Assembly (NCBI GenBank): GCA_051294375.1 | Contig: CM119263.1 | Coordinates: 26,907,247 to 26,971,246 of the forward strand | From: Paraspadella gotoi | Taxonomy: Eukaryota; Chaetognatha | Direction: 5' to 3' | DNA length: 64,000 nucleotides | Shown here: in pieces, positions 52,481 to 64,000 of the stretch | Numbering within the stretch: the stretch's first letter is position 1 | Layout: every line of letters starts with the position of its first letter | Notes under the pieces: generated by a model | What the model was told of the DNA's origin: nothing | Database searches by the model: none | The model's input: only the letters and a program-made list of their open reading frames with translations | Position numbers and translations under genes: made by a program

Positions 52481-53600
52481 CAGAGAGAGGGCAAAGTTTC
52501 TCTTTTTCTCTCTCTCTCTCTTTCCCCCCATCTTTTACACAAAATCTGTCTAGTAATTTCACAAACTAAATTGACGCTCAAGATTACAAGAAGGCTTGTA
52601 AAAAAGCCGAAACATCTACGTTTTCATCTTGAAAATAAATTGTTGTTGCCAATTATTTCAAACTCTGTCTCTCATTTCTAATCACAACGAAAGAAAGGAT
52701 TACATAACACAATTCATTTACATCAAAGAATATTTTGAATTATAATATATATGCAAATACATACATTTTCTTACAAATTTTTACATGAAAAACTTTTTAT
52801 TCTATTTTGTTATTAAAAAAATAAATAATATCTTTGTTTTCTCTCCTTTTCTTTCCCTCTTTAGAACGAACAAAGAAGCAAATGAAATAAAACCGAATGA
52901 ATGAAAAAAATTAATAAAAAAATTATTTTAAAAAATTTAAGAATTAATAATAGAAGAAAGGAATCTTTAAAAAGACATTAAGGCTAACTAAAAATATCCT
53001 TCAATGATGATATACTTTTTAATAAAACGAAAAAAATTATTAATCAATAAATCTTTTGATCAATAGCTCAATCAAATAAACCATTCAATCAATAAACTAA
53101 TATTTATATTTATAATTATGGTCATGGTTTATGAAAGACTAACAACTAGAAAAATAATGAGGAAGAGAAATAGAGAAAAAAAAGAGAAGCGAAAGAGAGA
53201 AAGAGAGAGAATGAGAATCTTAATATAAAATTAGAAATTACATTGTGCTTTTTTCTTTTTTGACTTTTTTTATATTTTGTATTATGCTTAAGGCAAAAGA
53301 AAAAACTTGCATGCAAGATTTATCATGATGATATTATTTGTTTAGCTGATAAGCTCAATTATCATGGGTAATTTCGAGATAGTTTTCTCAACACAATTTT
53401 TTCTTTTACTAACTATGTGTACCTCATCTATCTGAAATAGAAGATAAAGAAGATTCAGGAGCCAGAGTTAAAGAGAAAATACCATTAAACTTTTGTTTGT
53501 TTTAAATATTAGTATTTTAAATTTAAAGTTAATATAAAAATTAACCGATTTTAACGGTTAAAGCGAATTTCCTGAAAAATTAACAGTTAACGAAACTGTA
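51881..53600. mobile_element. Probable non-autonomous hAT-type transposon insertion (~1.7 kb)
   Basis: The block is present in duplicate copy 2 and absent from the matching point of copy 1 (about 41270). Its ends are imperfect inverted repeats: left TAGAGTTCCGATAACCGTTA; right, read on the other strand, TACAGTTTCGTTAACTGTTA. It is flanked by CTTGAAAG and CTTGGAAAG, an 8-9 bp target-site duplication allowing for one indel. hAT elements typically have TAGNG-type ends and 8-bp duplications. No transposase ORF is visible. Inside are a foldback structure and AT-rich filler. Confidence 0.65.
52355..52681. repeat. Foldback structure with ~80-bp arms
   Basis: Left arm 52355-52435 and right arm 52595-52681 are inverted copies. 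They share TTTATTTTCAAGATGAAAAC, TTTCGGCTTTTTTACAAG and TTTGAAATAATT. The loop is a (GA)n tract facing a (CT)n tract, so it can also pair. Confidence 0.85.
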
Positions 53601-53699
53601 CTTGGAAAGTAATAACGATCGTCTACTTCGGTTCGCAAAAAGCTGGCAAAAAGAACCGAAAAAAATCCTTAAAAGGCATAAGGATCGATCCTGCTTTCA

Positions 53700-53912
53700 A
53701 TGGTAACCAAATATTAATGCGATGATAACCAAATATTGATGCGATGATAACCAAATATTGATGCAATGATAACCAAATGATTGATGCGACGATAACCAAA
53801 TGATTAATGCGATAATAACCAAATGATGGATGCGATGATAGTCATTCATTGATGCGATAATAATCATTCATTGATGCGATGATGGTCATTCATTGATGCG
53901 ATGATAGTCAGA
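53700..53912 (+). repeat. Tandem repeat, 22-25 bp unit
   Basis: About nine units of a GATGATAACCAAATATTGATGC type that shift to a TAGTCATTCATTGATGCGAT type toward the right end. It runs straight into a GA tract. Confidence 0.85.
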
Positions 53913-55858
53913 GAGAGAGAGAGACAGAGAGAGAGATAGAAAGAGAGACAGAGAGAGACAGAGAAAGCTGGACAGCCGCTGGAAGGCCGCTGTACAGTCA
54001 CTGCAGAACTCCTGAACTCATTTTTAAACGATTCAGAAAAGGCATTATATACTATATCGTGGGAAGATGCGACATTGTTTGCTCAAACTTGTTTTTCATT
54101 TAATAGGCCATTTCTCTTGTTATCTCGACTTACATTTGTCACCGATTTTGTATTAAAAAAAAGCGCGGAATAAATGGCGATAATAAGAGTTTTAGAAGAA
54201 AAAAAATAATCAGAATTTTTATTAAAAAAACCGCGAAAATCTCGGATGTAAATTTGGGATTTTGTATTGAGAAAAAAGCGAGGAATAAATCGCAAAAATA
54301 AAAGTTTTTAGAAGGAAAAAAATAATCAGAGAGAGAGAGAGAGAGAGAGAGAAAGATAGAGAGAAGCTGGACAGCCGCTGGACCGCCGCTGCAGAGCTGA
54401 ACTCGTTTTCTGACAAATCTGAGTCGGGTCAAACTCTTTTCCTTTCTATAAATAAATATTAAAAAAAAAATATTTGGATATAGAGCCATATAAAAAATTT
54501 TTTGTACATTGAAAGTATACTTAAAAATGCATAAATTTTCATTTGAGCATGTTCCCATACTAAATTGGACGTGACGTGACGTAACGCCGACGATAACGAC
54601 GACGACGACTACTACGTCACAAAGGAGCTCAACCGAAACAAAATCGAGCCTGGACCGGCTTCGCCGGCAGGCTCGATAAAAAGATGTAAATTTTAACTGT
54701 TTGAACTCCCAATTACTCCGAGATTACAATTGCCTTTTAAGTTTTACGACTGGCATTCCAAAGGATGAACTTTTGACTGGACGAACAATATTTTTAAAAT
54801 TCAAAAATTCTATTTCATGTTCTTACATTTGATGTTACCCGCATGTTGTCTGATAATTTCAAAGATTAGTTTACATTTGTTTGAAAGTTTATTATATAAA
54901 CCCTATTTAATTTAATTGTCATATTCTAATAATATCAGATAATTATTTAGTTTTTTTTCAAGATCCAACTCACTATGTCAAATAAACGACCTCAACAACG
55001 TTTTGACATAAAAATTGTCATGAAAGTTTTTATAATTACAAACAAAATATTAAAACTAGCAGCTCTTGGTATTTACGTTTTTGGTATGATTGACGCTATT
55101 AATCTGTATTAAATTTAAAGCAAACATATGACGAGCCTTTTTTTATTTTATATTGTCTAAAGCGACACCTCAATTTTGTGTAAATTGTAAGAAGCGAAGA
55201 TTAATCCTTGAAAACAAAAGAACAAAGTCCGGTTTTTTCAATTTGAACAGTTTATTCTATTTCAATATTGTATTCAGAACATAAAGAAACCTTTTCTTTA
55301 AACAAGCCAAACTAAAATGTAATTATGGTTAGTTAAATCTTTTAATTGACTAACATACGTATAACATAATAATAAAAATTCGAATATAAAAGTCGTTCGC
55401 AGTCAATTTATTTTTCGTCACCGCCTGGAGCCTCGAGCCTCCTTCTCGTTTCGGCACAATATCACGTTTTGCGTTTATCGCTGAGCTCAGTCCCCCACAT
55501 CCCATTTCTCCGACTCCTTTCCAAGTCCCCAGCCTACGAATCTGTCTTCCTCCCGAGATTTCTCCGACCCGCTCACATGGCTGTCTCTTCAAATATCCTT
55601 TGCTGCCCCCAACAGCCATCACGTCCTCATTGTCTTCGTGAGAATCTTATCTTGCCCACTGGACTCACGCCAACCCTCTCGCCCCTTCACGTCTATGGCA
55701 TTATCTAGCTCCTTCACTACGTTTCACATTTCATAACCCCTCTCACACTTTTTTTCCCTTCGCATCTTCGCATCTTTTTGTGTATGGAATCTATGGATTT
55801 TTTTTCTCCAGATTTTCACACATTCTATTTCGTTCATCTCGCATTTGTAATTTATTGA
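53913..55858. other. Gene-poor AT-rich region with GA tracts
   Basis: Two related blocks each hold a (GA)n tract followed by GCTGGACAGCCGCTGGA (about 53913-53990 and 54330-54400). No supported coding sequence. ORFs at 55350-55708 have no domain signal. Confidence 0.45.
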
Positions 55859-55859
55859 T

Positions 55860-58800
55860 CTCTCTCTCTCTGCGTCTCTCTCTCTCTCTCTCTGCTCTCT
55901 CTCTCAGTCTCTCGCTCTCCTCTCTCTCTCTTCGTCCCTCTATAAGAGATAGTCATGATATGGGGTGCGAGAAAGAAAGAGAAAGAGAGAGAAAGAGAAA
56001 AGATACCATAGAAAAGGGTGCGAGAAAGTAGAAAGAGAAAGAAGATACCGAGAAAGAGGTGCCGAATGATGGAAGGCCTTGTTGTGTCACGTAAGGACAA
56101 GAATCAAAAAACGCATGTATCAAATCTCTAAAGGTCTTCCTTTCTCCTTTAAAGGTTTCCTCAACGGTCGACGTGACCCGCTCATTATTTTCGATCGGGC
56201 AGTTATATAGATTTATAATCTCTCGTATTTCGTGTTAAAATGTTGTTCTGTAGGCAGAAATAATTTGTGGTTTCATTTTAAATGAGATGAAGTTAACGAT
56301 ATCAAGTAAATAATGTAATTAACGCGCTTTTGCTTCTTTCTTGCGTCAGTTAATCTTAAATTAGATATTAGTTTCATAAAGACATTATCAGGTACAGAGT
56401 AGCAATAATAGATAAATAATAATAATAATAATTAATTATTAGTTGCCCCCCGTTAAAGTTCTAAGCAATGTGTAAGCTCTGGTGAGTAGAATAAAATCTT
56501 TAAGCATCGTCACGGACAAAAAATATTCATCAATGTACTGAGAATTTTTATTAAGATTTTAGAGTGAAATTTTAAACAATAAATTTTCAATGCTTTTTAG
56601 TATATTTTTTATTTGGTTAAAACTCTTTAAAGGTTGTTAAGTGTCATGCTCATGCAGCGAGTAGTTTGATAAAGAAAAACATCGATTTGGGGAAACGTGC
56701 TAATTTATTTTAGACCATGCATTCAAAGCATTTAGCGTTATTATTCAGGCCAGAGAAAATTGTGGTGAGGTAAAACAAGCAACATCGAGAAGCATTGCGA
56801 TGCCGCGCTTTCATCTGGAAGCGCTGAAATGCAATCTCTACAGCCAACGAAATCAAAAACCAAAGAATTGCTCGCAAAGGCACCTATCTAAGAGTGTGAA
56901 GAAGCTCTTTGGATTCGTCATTTGATTGTGACGGCAGGCAAAAGGGCTCAAGGAAAGACAAAGGAGGCATACGTGGAAAACAAGATTTGCGCATGGCAAG
57001 GCCAATCCCTGGACCACCTACAATCCCGGACGAAGAACAAGGGGGGGAGGGGATGAGGGATTAATGCGCCTTTTTGGTTTGAAAAGTGTTTCTCTCTCGT
57101 GCGTCTGGCTCTTCGTCTCTCTCTGAGTCTCCTCCTCTTCCTCTCACCTCTCTTATTTGTAAAATAATTTTTTTACCGTCACCACAATTTCTCTGGCGCT
57201 TGAAATTAATGAACGCAGCTAAATGGTTTGAATGCAGGTCTAAATAAAAATTAGCACTGTTTCCCAAATCGATGTTTTTCTTTTTATCTTTGTTAAAGGT
57301 TAAAATGAGAAAAATTCGAGATTTATGCCAAACAATTGGAGATGTTTTGCGCATCGTTATCGATCGCGGCGCCAGTCAACGCGTCGCGTAATCGTTGCTC
57401 TTTTGTCTCACATTGTTGCGCTTAGATTGTCGGGCCGCCCTCTTCCGCTACGGCATTCTACAAAGGGACTCTCTGTTAAGTTCACCTCGGTAATGCTGGG
57501 GCCACTTCCATTCAAGTGGCCTCTTTTCTTTTCTCTCTCTCTCTCGTGCTCACTCTTTTATTCCTTCTTCCTTTAAACCGTTTCTCCTGGTCTTTTCGTT
57601 GATCTTTCCTTGTTCTCTTTGTTCTCTTGTTCTGTCTATTCTCTTCTCAGCTGTTCTCTTCTCTTTCTTCTCTAAGCCGTTCTCTTTCGCTTTTCTCGTC
57701 TAGCCGTTGCTTGTTCTCTTTCTTTCTGCTTCTCATCCATAACTCTCTCCTCACTCCCGCTCTGCTTCTCTTTCGTCTCGTTCACTATTAATCTACTCCC
57801 TCTAACTCCGACGTCGCAATCGTCCGCCCCAGGACATCGCACTCCGACCCCAGGACATCGCACATCCGCCCCCGCAGGACATCGCAGCTCCTTCCCCCAG
57901 GACATCGCAACTCTCCCCAGGACATCGCACTCCCCCGAGAGACACTCCTCGCGACATCCACCCCCAGGACATCGCACTCCGCCCCAGGACACTCCCCCAG
58001 GATCGGCATTTCCCCTCCAGACATCCACTCCCGCCTCAGGACATCGCAGCTGGCCCCCCAGGAACATCGGCACTCCCCCCAGGGACATCGTCACTCCCCC
58101 CGCAGGACATCGCACTTCGCCCCAAGAGCATCTGCAACTGCCCCCGTCAGGACATTGAACTCGCAGCAATCGGCACCCGAGGACAAATCGCAGCTCCCCC
58201 CAGGACATTCGCACTCCCCCCGGACACGACTCCCCCCGGACATCGCACCTGCCCCGCGCCGAGGAAATCGCCAGCTCCCGCCCGCAGGGACATCGCACTC
58301 CCCCTCAGGACATCGCACTCCTCCGCCCAGGATATTCGCATCGTCCCCAGGACAATCGCACTTCCCCCAAGGTCCCACCCCCCTGCTAATTGCGTCACGT
58401 CGTCATTGGCGCAATGACGCAGCGTTTGGCGGCCGAATTTGCGTCACGTGATGGCGCCGGATTTAACGACGTCGGTAAAGAAGACGTTTTAAACGGATTA
58501 AGCCTTTTGCCGCCCTGCTGTTGTTGCGATTGAAGCTGCCCCTGGCGGATGCAGCTGATGCTAGAATGCAGCAGGCCTGGCTGTTTCAGGAGAGACACGA
58601 ACGATCTTGTAGACTGAAATGCGAGAAAATCTACGAAAGTGTATAAATTTTGCCCTAGACTGAAATTGGCACAATCCAAAAAAAAAAAAAAATCCCTCGC
58701 ATTCAGCTGATTCAAGGATAAATAAATTTATCTGGCCCTAGTAACTGCAGCCAGGTCTTCATCTTGGCAAGATAACAAAGTAGCGGACTGCTGCAAGGCT

Positions 58801-59475
58801 TTCAATCAAAGACTCACAGAGTAATTTGGGCTTTTCCTATGCAGGAGCTGGGTATGTTTCTTTTCCCTTCATTTTACTTGTGGTCTGCAGTTAGATGTAT
58901 TTCACTTGATGTTTATTTCAAACAATTTCTTTATTCAATAGTCGTTTCTCTTTGTTTTCTTTGAATTTTCATACTCTTTTTTTGCTTTTCTAATTTCTCT
59001 TTATTCTCTTTTGTTCTTTCGGTTCCATTCTCTTCTTTTCCTCCATTTCCTGCTTTCTTTGCTCCTTTCCCCTTCCTCATTTTCATTTCCATTTTGCTTG
59101 CCTTCGTTCTCGACAAATTAAATTGTATAGGGATCTCGTCTTTCTTTTTTCGACGGACGACGACAACAACAACACCAATCAAATCACCAAACAACATCAA
59201 GAAGACATCTCTCGATTTCGGGTCAAAAGAGAAGAGAAAAAAGAAGAAACGAAAGAGAAGGAAATCGTTCGGTCAAAGAACAAGAACTAAGAACAAGAAG
59301 CAGAGAACAAGAGAAAAACGGAAACAGAAGGAATCGTCGGTCGTTAAAAGTTTTAATTTAGACTCAACCTCACCATGCTTACTCACCGCTCTCTTAATCT
59401 GTCCACTTACTCTCTCCCCTTTCCCTACATCAATTGATTGCCCGGATAGCCAATACGGCGCGTCCATTGAAATGC
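55860..59475. repeat. ~3.6-kb duplicated unit, copy 1
   Basis: Collinear with 60241-63717, about 4.3 kb downstream: the CT tract, ATATGGGGTGCGAGAAAGAA, GGTCTTCCTTTCTCCTTTAA, the minisatellite, the GCGTCACGTCGTCATTGGCG block and the ACAACATCAAGAAGACATCT block all recur in order. Differences are mostly single-base indels. No confident gene. Confidence 0.8.
57826..58376 (+). repeat. 19-bp minisatellite, copy 1
   Basis: About 25 units of CCAGGACATCGCACTCCCC with variable C runs. Minus-strand ORFs here (RCPGGECDVLGG repeats in all three frames) are by-products of the repeat and not genes. Confidence 0.9.
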
Positions 59476-60691
59476 TGTTCCATTCTAATTCCGATCAGGA
59501 CATTAATCACTTCCGCCCCGCCGCCCCCGCCCCCGTTTCTTTCTAGCCTCGAGCGTGACCAGCCAGGAGTCGCCCATGGATTCGGCCTTCTTTGTCCTCC
59601 CCTTCCTCCTCCTGCCCTCCTCACTCGCTCTCCTCCTCCTGGCCATCCCTGCATTAGGGAAAATCTAATCTCGAAAGATAAAAAGGTCTTTGCTCGTGCT
59701 TGAGATCTTTGCGGACTCGATATTTTCAGCGAATCGCCATTGAAGCTTCCATCGTGAGTATTCCCTCGCGTTTGCAGGAATCGTAAATGACCCAAACTTG
59801 TTCAGCGCCAATGACAAGTGGACAATGGGAACGAATAGACAATGTCTTTCAGACGATCGAATTCTCTCTTTGTCACATACAGTTCTCAATTATTTATCCT
59901 TTCTTTGTCTCCTCGACAAACTATGATTCGCTTAAAGAAATGTCGCCGAATTTTTTCTTTTTTAAATACAATTGTATCCAATCTATCCATGTAATAGAAT
60001 AGATTAATGAATAAAAACAAACATCTGTAGGTTTATCACGATGTCTATTTAGAAGTGAGATGATAACAATGAATCGATGAGCAAAGAAGTGCGACGAAGT
60101 TTAAAATGCCGTCTAGCAACCTTGTTTATGTTTTAAATAACGGCACTTTAATGATTAAAAAAAAGAAGAAAGCAAATCGAGCCATTAACAAAGACCCGGT
60201 AATGGTTTGTTCTCCNNNNNNNNNNNNNNNNNNNNNNNNNTCTCTCTCTCTCTCTCTCTCTCTCTTCTATAAGAGTCAGATATGGGGTGCGAGAAAGAAA
60301 GAGAAAGAGAGAGAAAGAGAAAGATACCTAGAAAGAGGTGCCGAGAAAGAGAAAGAGAAAGATACCGAGAAAGAGGTGCCGAGATGAAGCCTTGTTGTGT
60401 CACGTACGAAAGAAGTCAAAAACGCATGTATCAAATCTCTCAGGTCTTCCTTTCTCCTTTAAAGGTTTCCTCAACGGTCGACGTGACCCGCTCATTTATT
60501 TTCGATCGCAGTTATAAATTTATAATCTCTCGTATTTCGTTTAAATTGTTCTGTAGCAGAATAATTTGTGGTTCATTTTAAATGAGATTGAAGTTAACGA
60601 TACAATAAATAATGTAATTAACCGCTTTTGCTTCTTTCTCTCAGTTAATCTTATTAGATATTATTTCATAAACATTATCAGGTACAATAGC

Positions 60692-60723
<32 letters not shown>

Positions 60724-61144
60724 TTAGATGCCCCCCGTTAAAGTTCTAAGCAATTTAAGCTCTGTGAGTAGCAATAAAAATCTTTAGCATCGTCACGGAC
60801 AAAAAATATTCATCAATGTTACTAGAATTTTATTAAATTTTAGAGTAAATTTTACAATAAATTTTCAATGCTTTTTATATATTTTTTATTTGGTTAAAAC
60901 TCTTTTAAAGGTTGTTAAGTGTCATCTCATGCACCGAGTAGTGTTTGATAAAGAAAAACATCGATTTGGGGAAACGTGCTAATTTATTTTAGACCATGCA
61001 TTCAAACGCTTTACTGTTCATTATTCAAGGCCAGAGAAATTGTGGCTGAGGTAAAACAACAACATCGAGAGCATTGCGATGCCCCTTTCATCTGGGAACG
61101 CTGAAATGCAATCTCTCGCAGCCTAACGAATCAAAAAGCAAAGA

Positions 61145-61260
61145 ATGGCTGCCAAGCGACCATCTAAGAGTGGAAGAAGCTCTTTGGATTCGTCATTTGA
61201 TTGTGACGCAGGGCAAAAGGGCTCAACGGAAGACAAAGGAGGCAGTACGTTGGGAAAAAA
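61145..61260 (+). CDS. Possible first coding exon of an unidentified gene
   Basis: ATG at 61145 opens a hydrophilic frame (MAAKRPSKSGRSSLDSSFDC, then DKGGSTLGKK). The equivalent stretch in the other copy (about 56860-56980) is broken by indels. There is no clear donor and no known domain. It could equally be non-coding. Confidence 0.25.
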
Positions 61261-62088
61261 ACAGGATTTGCGGGCATGGCAAGGCCAATCCTGGGACCAT
61301 CCTACATCCCGGACGAAGAAACAAGGGGGGGAGGGGGATGAGGGATTAATCGCCTTTTTGGTTGAAAGTTTCTCTCTCTCTCTCTCCTTTCTCTCTCTCT
61401 GAGTCTCCTCCTCTTCCTCTCACCTTCTCTTATTTGTAAATAATTTTTTACCATCACCACAATTTCTCTGGCCTTGAATAATGAACCAGCTAAATGGTTT
61501 GAATGCATGGTCTAAATAAAAAATTAGCACTGTTTTCCCAAATCGATGTTTTTCTTTATTATCTTTTAAAGGTTAAAATGAAAAAATGTCGAATTTATCC
61601 AACAATTGGAATGTTTGCCAATGCGTTATCGATCGCGGCGCCATCAACCGTCGCGTAATCGTTGCTCTTTTGTCTCACATTGTTCCGCATTAATTGTCGC
61701 GCCGCCCTCTTCCGCCTACGCGATTCTACAAAGGGACTCTCTTTAAGTTCACCTCGATAATCTGGGGCCACTTCCATTCAATGGCCTCGTTTTCTTTTCT
61801 CTCTCTCTCTCTCTCACTCTTTTATTTCCTTCTTCCTTTAACGTTTCTCCTGGTCTTTTCGTTCGACCTATCTTGTTCCTTTTCTTTTCTTTGCTTCTCT
61901 TTTCTTCTATTCTCTTCTCAGGCTGTTCTCTTCTCTTTCTTTCTCTAACCGTTCTCTTCGCTTTTCTTCTCTATCCGTTCTTGTTCCTCTTTCTTTCTCT
62001 TCTCATCCATAACTCTCTCTCACTCCCGCTCTCTTCTCTTTCCTCGTTCACTAATTAATCTACTCCCTCTAACTCCGACGTCGCACTC

Positions 62089-62602
62089 TCCCCCCAGGAC
62101 ATCGCACTCCCCCGCCAGGACATCGCACTCCCCCCCAGGACATCGCACTCCCTCCCCCAGGACATCGCACTCTCCCCAGGACATCGCAACTCCCCCAGGA
62201 CATCGCACTCCCCCCAGGACATCGCACTCCCCCAGGACATCCACTCCCCCAGCGACATCGCATTCCCCTCCAGGACATCGCACTCCCCCTCAGGACATCG
62301 CACTGCCCCCCAGGACATCGCACTCCCCCCAGGACATCGCACTCCCCCCCAGGACATCGGCACTTCCCGCCCAGAACATCGCACTCCCCCTCAGGACATT
62401 GCAACTCCCCAGTGACATCGCACTCCCCCCCAGGACATCGCAGCTCCCCCAGGACATCGCACTCCCCCCCCAGGACATCGCACTCTCCCCCGGCCAGGAC
62501 ATCGGCACTTCCCGCCCGCAGGACATCGCACGTCCCCCCAGGACATCGCACTCCCCCCCAGGATATCGCACTCTCCCCCAGGACATCGCACTTCCCCCCA
62601 GC
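62089..62602 (+). repeat. 19-bp minisatellite, copy 2
   Basis: Same unit as 57826-58376 and more regular (CCCCAGGACATCGCACTCC). It is followed at once by a block rich in GCGTCA and CACGTG words (62617-62700). Confidence 0.9.
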
Positions 62603-62616
62603 GTCCCACCCCCCTC

Positions 62617-62705
62617 AATTGCGTCACGTCGTCATTGGCGCAATGACGCAGCGTTTGGCGCCGAATTCGTCACGTGATGGCGCCGGATTTAACGACGTCG
62701 GTAAA
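62617..62705 (+). promoter_or_regulatory. CRE/E-box-rich block beside the minisatellite
   Basis: Contains GCGTCACGTCGTCATTGGCG, CAATGACGCAG, GTCACGTGATGGCGCC and AACGACGTC within 90 bp. The block is kept in both copies (58389-58475 and here). It resembles a promoter with bZIP and E-box sites, but no gene start could be attached. Confidence 0.35.
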
Positions 62706-63810
62706 AGAAGACGTTTAAACGGATTAACCTTTTGCCGCCCTGCTGTTTTGCGAATTGCTGCCCCTGGCGGATGCAGTGATCTAGAATGCAGCAGGGCACT
62801 GCTGTCAGATAGACACGAACGATCTTGTATGACTGAAATGCAGAAAATCTACAAAGTGTATAAATTTTCCCCTAGACTGAAATTGGCACAAATCAAAAAA
62901 AAAAAAAAATCCTCCATTCACTATTCAAATAAATAAATTATCTTGCCCTAGTAACTCAGCCAGGTCTTCATCTTGCAAGATAACAAAGTAGCAGGACTCT
63001 GCAAGCTTTCAATCAAGACTCACAGAGTAATTGGCTTTTCCTATCAGAGTGGTATGTTTCTTTTTCCCTCATTTACTTTGTCTGCAGTTAGATGTATTTC
63101 ACTTGATGTTTATTTCAACAATTTCTTTATTCAATATCGTTTCTCTTTGTTTTCTTGAATTTTCATCTCTTTTTTCTTTTCTAATTTCCTCTTTATTCTC
63201 TTTTTCTTTCCGGTTCCAATTCTTCCTTTCCTCCATTCCTCTTTCTTTGCTCCTTTNNNNNNNNNNNNNNNNNNNNNNNNNNNNNNNNNNNNNNNNNNNN
63301 NNNNNNNNNNNNNNNNNNNNNNNNNNNNNNNNNNNNNNNNNNNNNNNNNNNNNNNNNNNNNNNNNNNNNNNNNNNNNNNNNNNNNNNNNNNNNNNNNNNN
63401 NNNNNNNNNNNNNNNNNNNNNNNNNNNNNNNNNNNNNNNNNNNNNNNCACCAACAACATCAAGAAGACATCTCTCGATTTCGGGGTCAAAAGAGAGAAAA
63501 AAGAAGAAACGAAAGAGAAGGAATCGTCGGTCAAGAACAAGAACAAGAACAAGAACAAGAACAAAGAACAAACGAAACAGAAGGAATCGTCGGTCGTTAA
63601 AGTTTTATTTAGACTCACCTCACCATCTACTCACCCTCTCTTAATCCTCCACTTACTCTCTCCCCTTTCCCTACATCAATTGATGCCCGATACCAAAACC
63701 GCCGTCCATTGAAATGAAAAAAAGAGAGAGATAGCGCATCATACAGTTAAATTAAATTTTTTAAATAATTGCGAAAACAAAAAAAACAAGCCTAGATTTA
63801 TTAGTAGGAG

Positions 63811-63825
63811 CAGAGAGAGAGAGAG

Positions 63826-63897
<72 letters not shown>
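63811..63897 (+). repeat. (GA)n microsatellite
   Basis: Nearly pure GA repeat of about 85 bp. Confidence 0.95.
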
Positions 63898-63905
<8 letters not shown>

Positions 63906-64000
63906 GGGGCGGAAAGAGCAAAAGTTTGCTTTATTCTCTCTATTCACTGAAGCACACACCCCCACTCAAAAAAACGGTTGGCAAAAAAAAATGGGGCGCA

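Larger units (their letters stand above)
60241..63717. repeat. ~3.6-kb duplicated unit, copy 2
   Basis: Partner of 55860-59475. It starts at a 25-N join (60216-60240) and contains a 191-N gap (63257-63447). Generally it has fewer bases inserted than copy 1. Confidence 0.8.

Noticed and set aside
57672-58398. Long minus-strand ORFs rich in RCPGGECDVLGG repeats (also 62020-62627)
   Set aside because: All three frames are open because the 19-bp minisatellite shifts frame every unit; no start context or splice structure.

Overview
This window is animal genomic DNA. It has spliced genes with GT-AG introns of roughly 70 to 900 bp (a few longer), many simple-sequence tracts and fourteen N gaps. The gene content suggests a non-vertebrate chordate, and a tunicate-like animal is my best guess. 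The main reason is two tandem LRRC8-type (pannexin-like plus LRR) genes, a family described as chordate-restricted. BLVRA, tandem BPI/LBP genes and a Toll-type receptor ectodomain fit that guess. It is inference, not proof.

Layout. 1-5.4 kb: two LRRC8-like channel genes on the minus strand, the left one running off the window. 7.2-9.7 kb: biliverdin reductase A (minus, 7 exons). 9.7-13.0 kb: gene-poor and repeat-rich. 13.5-18.2 kb: a three-exon minus-strand gene for a type I membrane protein of about 1446 residues. It has a signal peptide, a Toll-type LRR ectodomain, one membrane span, a degenerate kinase-like domain, an IRE1/RNase L-type KEN ribonuclease domain and a 220-residue tail. This is the standout find. 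19.4-19.8 kb: a 64-residue single-span membrane microprotein (plus). 20.1-27.7 kb: two tandem 10-exon BPI/LBP genes (minus). 27.9-29.0 kb: the 3' exons of an unidentified gene with a predicted coiled-coil (minus).

From about 29 kb onward the sequence quality drops. N gaps, single-base indels and near-identical local duplications dominate, as expected for poorly polished long reads with unmerged haplotypes. An ABCB/P-glycoprotein-type transporter (plus) can still be traced from about 31 to 51 kb, but its frameshifts are more likely errors than biology. 41.7-49.5 kb shows almost no coding signal. 51.9-53.6 kb looks like a hAT-type non-autonomous transposon insertion present in one of two duplicate copies. 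55.9-63.7 kb is a roughly 3.6 kb unit present twice, containing a 19-bp minisatellite.

Functional theme. The left half is enriched in innate-defence candidates: BPI/LBP lipid-binding proteins, a Toll-type receptor joined to an RNase module, and LRRC8 channels, whose vertebrate relatives carry cyclic dinucleotides and osmolytes. This grouping is suggestive only; nothing in the sequence shows co-regulation.
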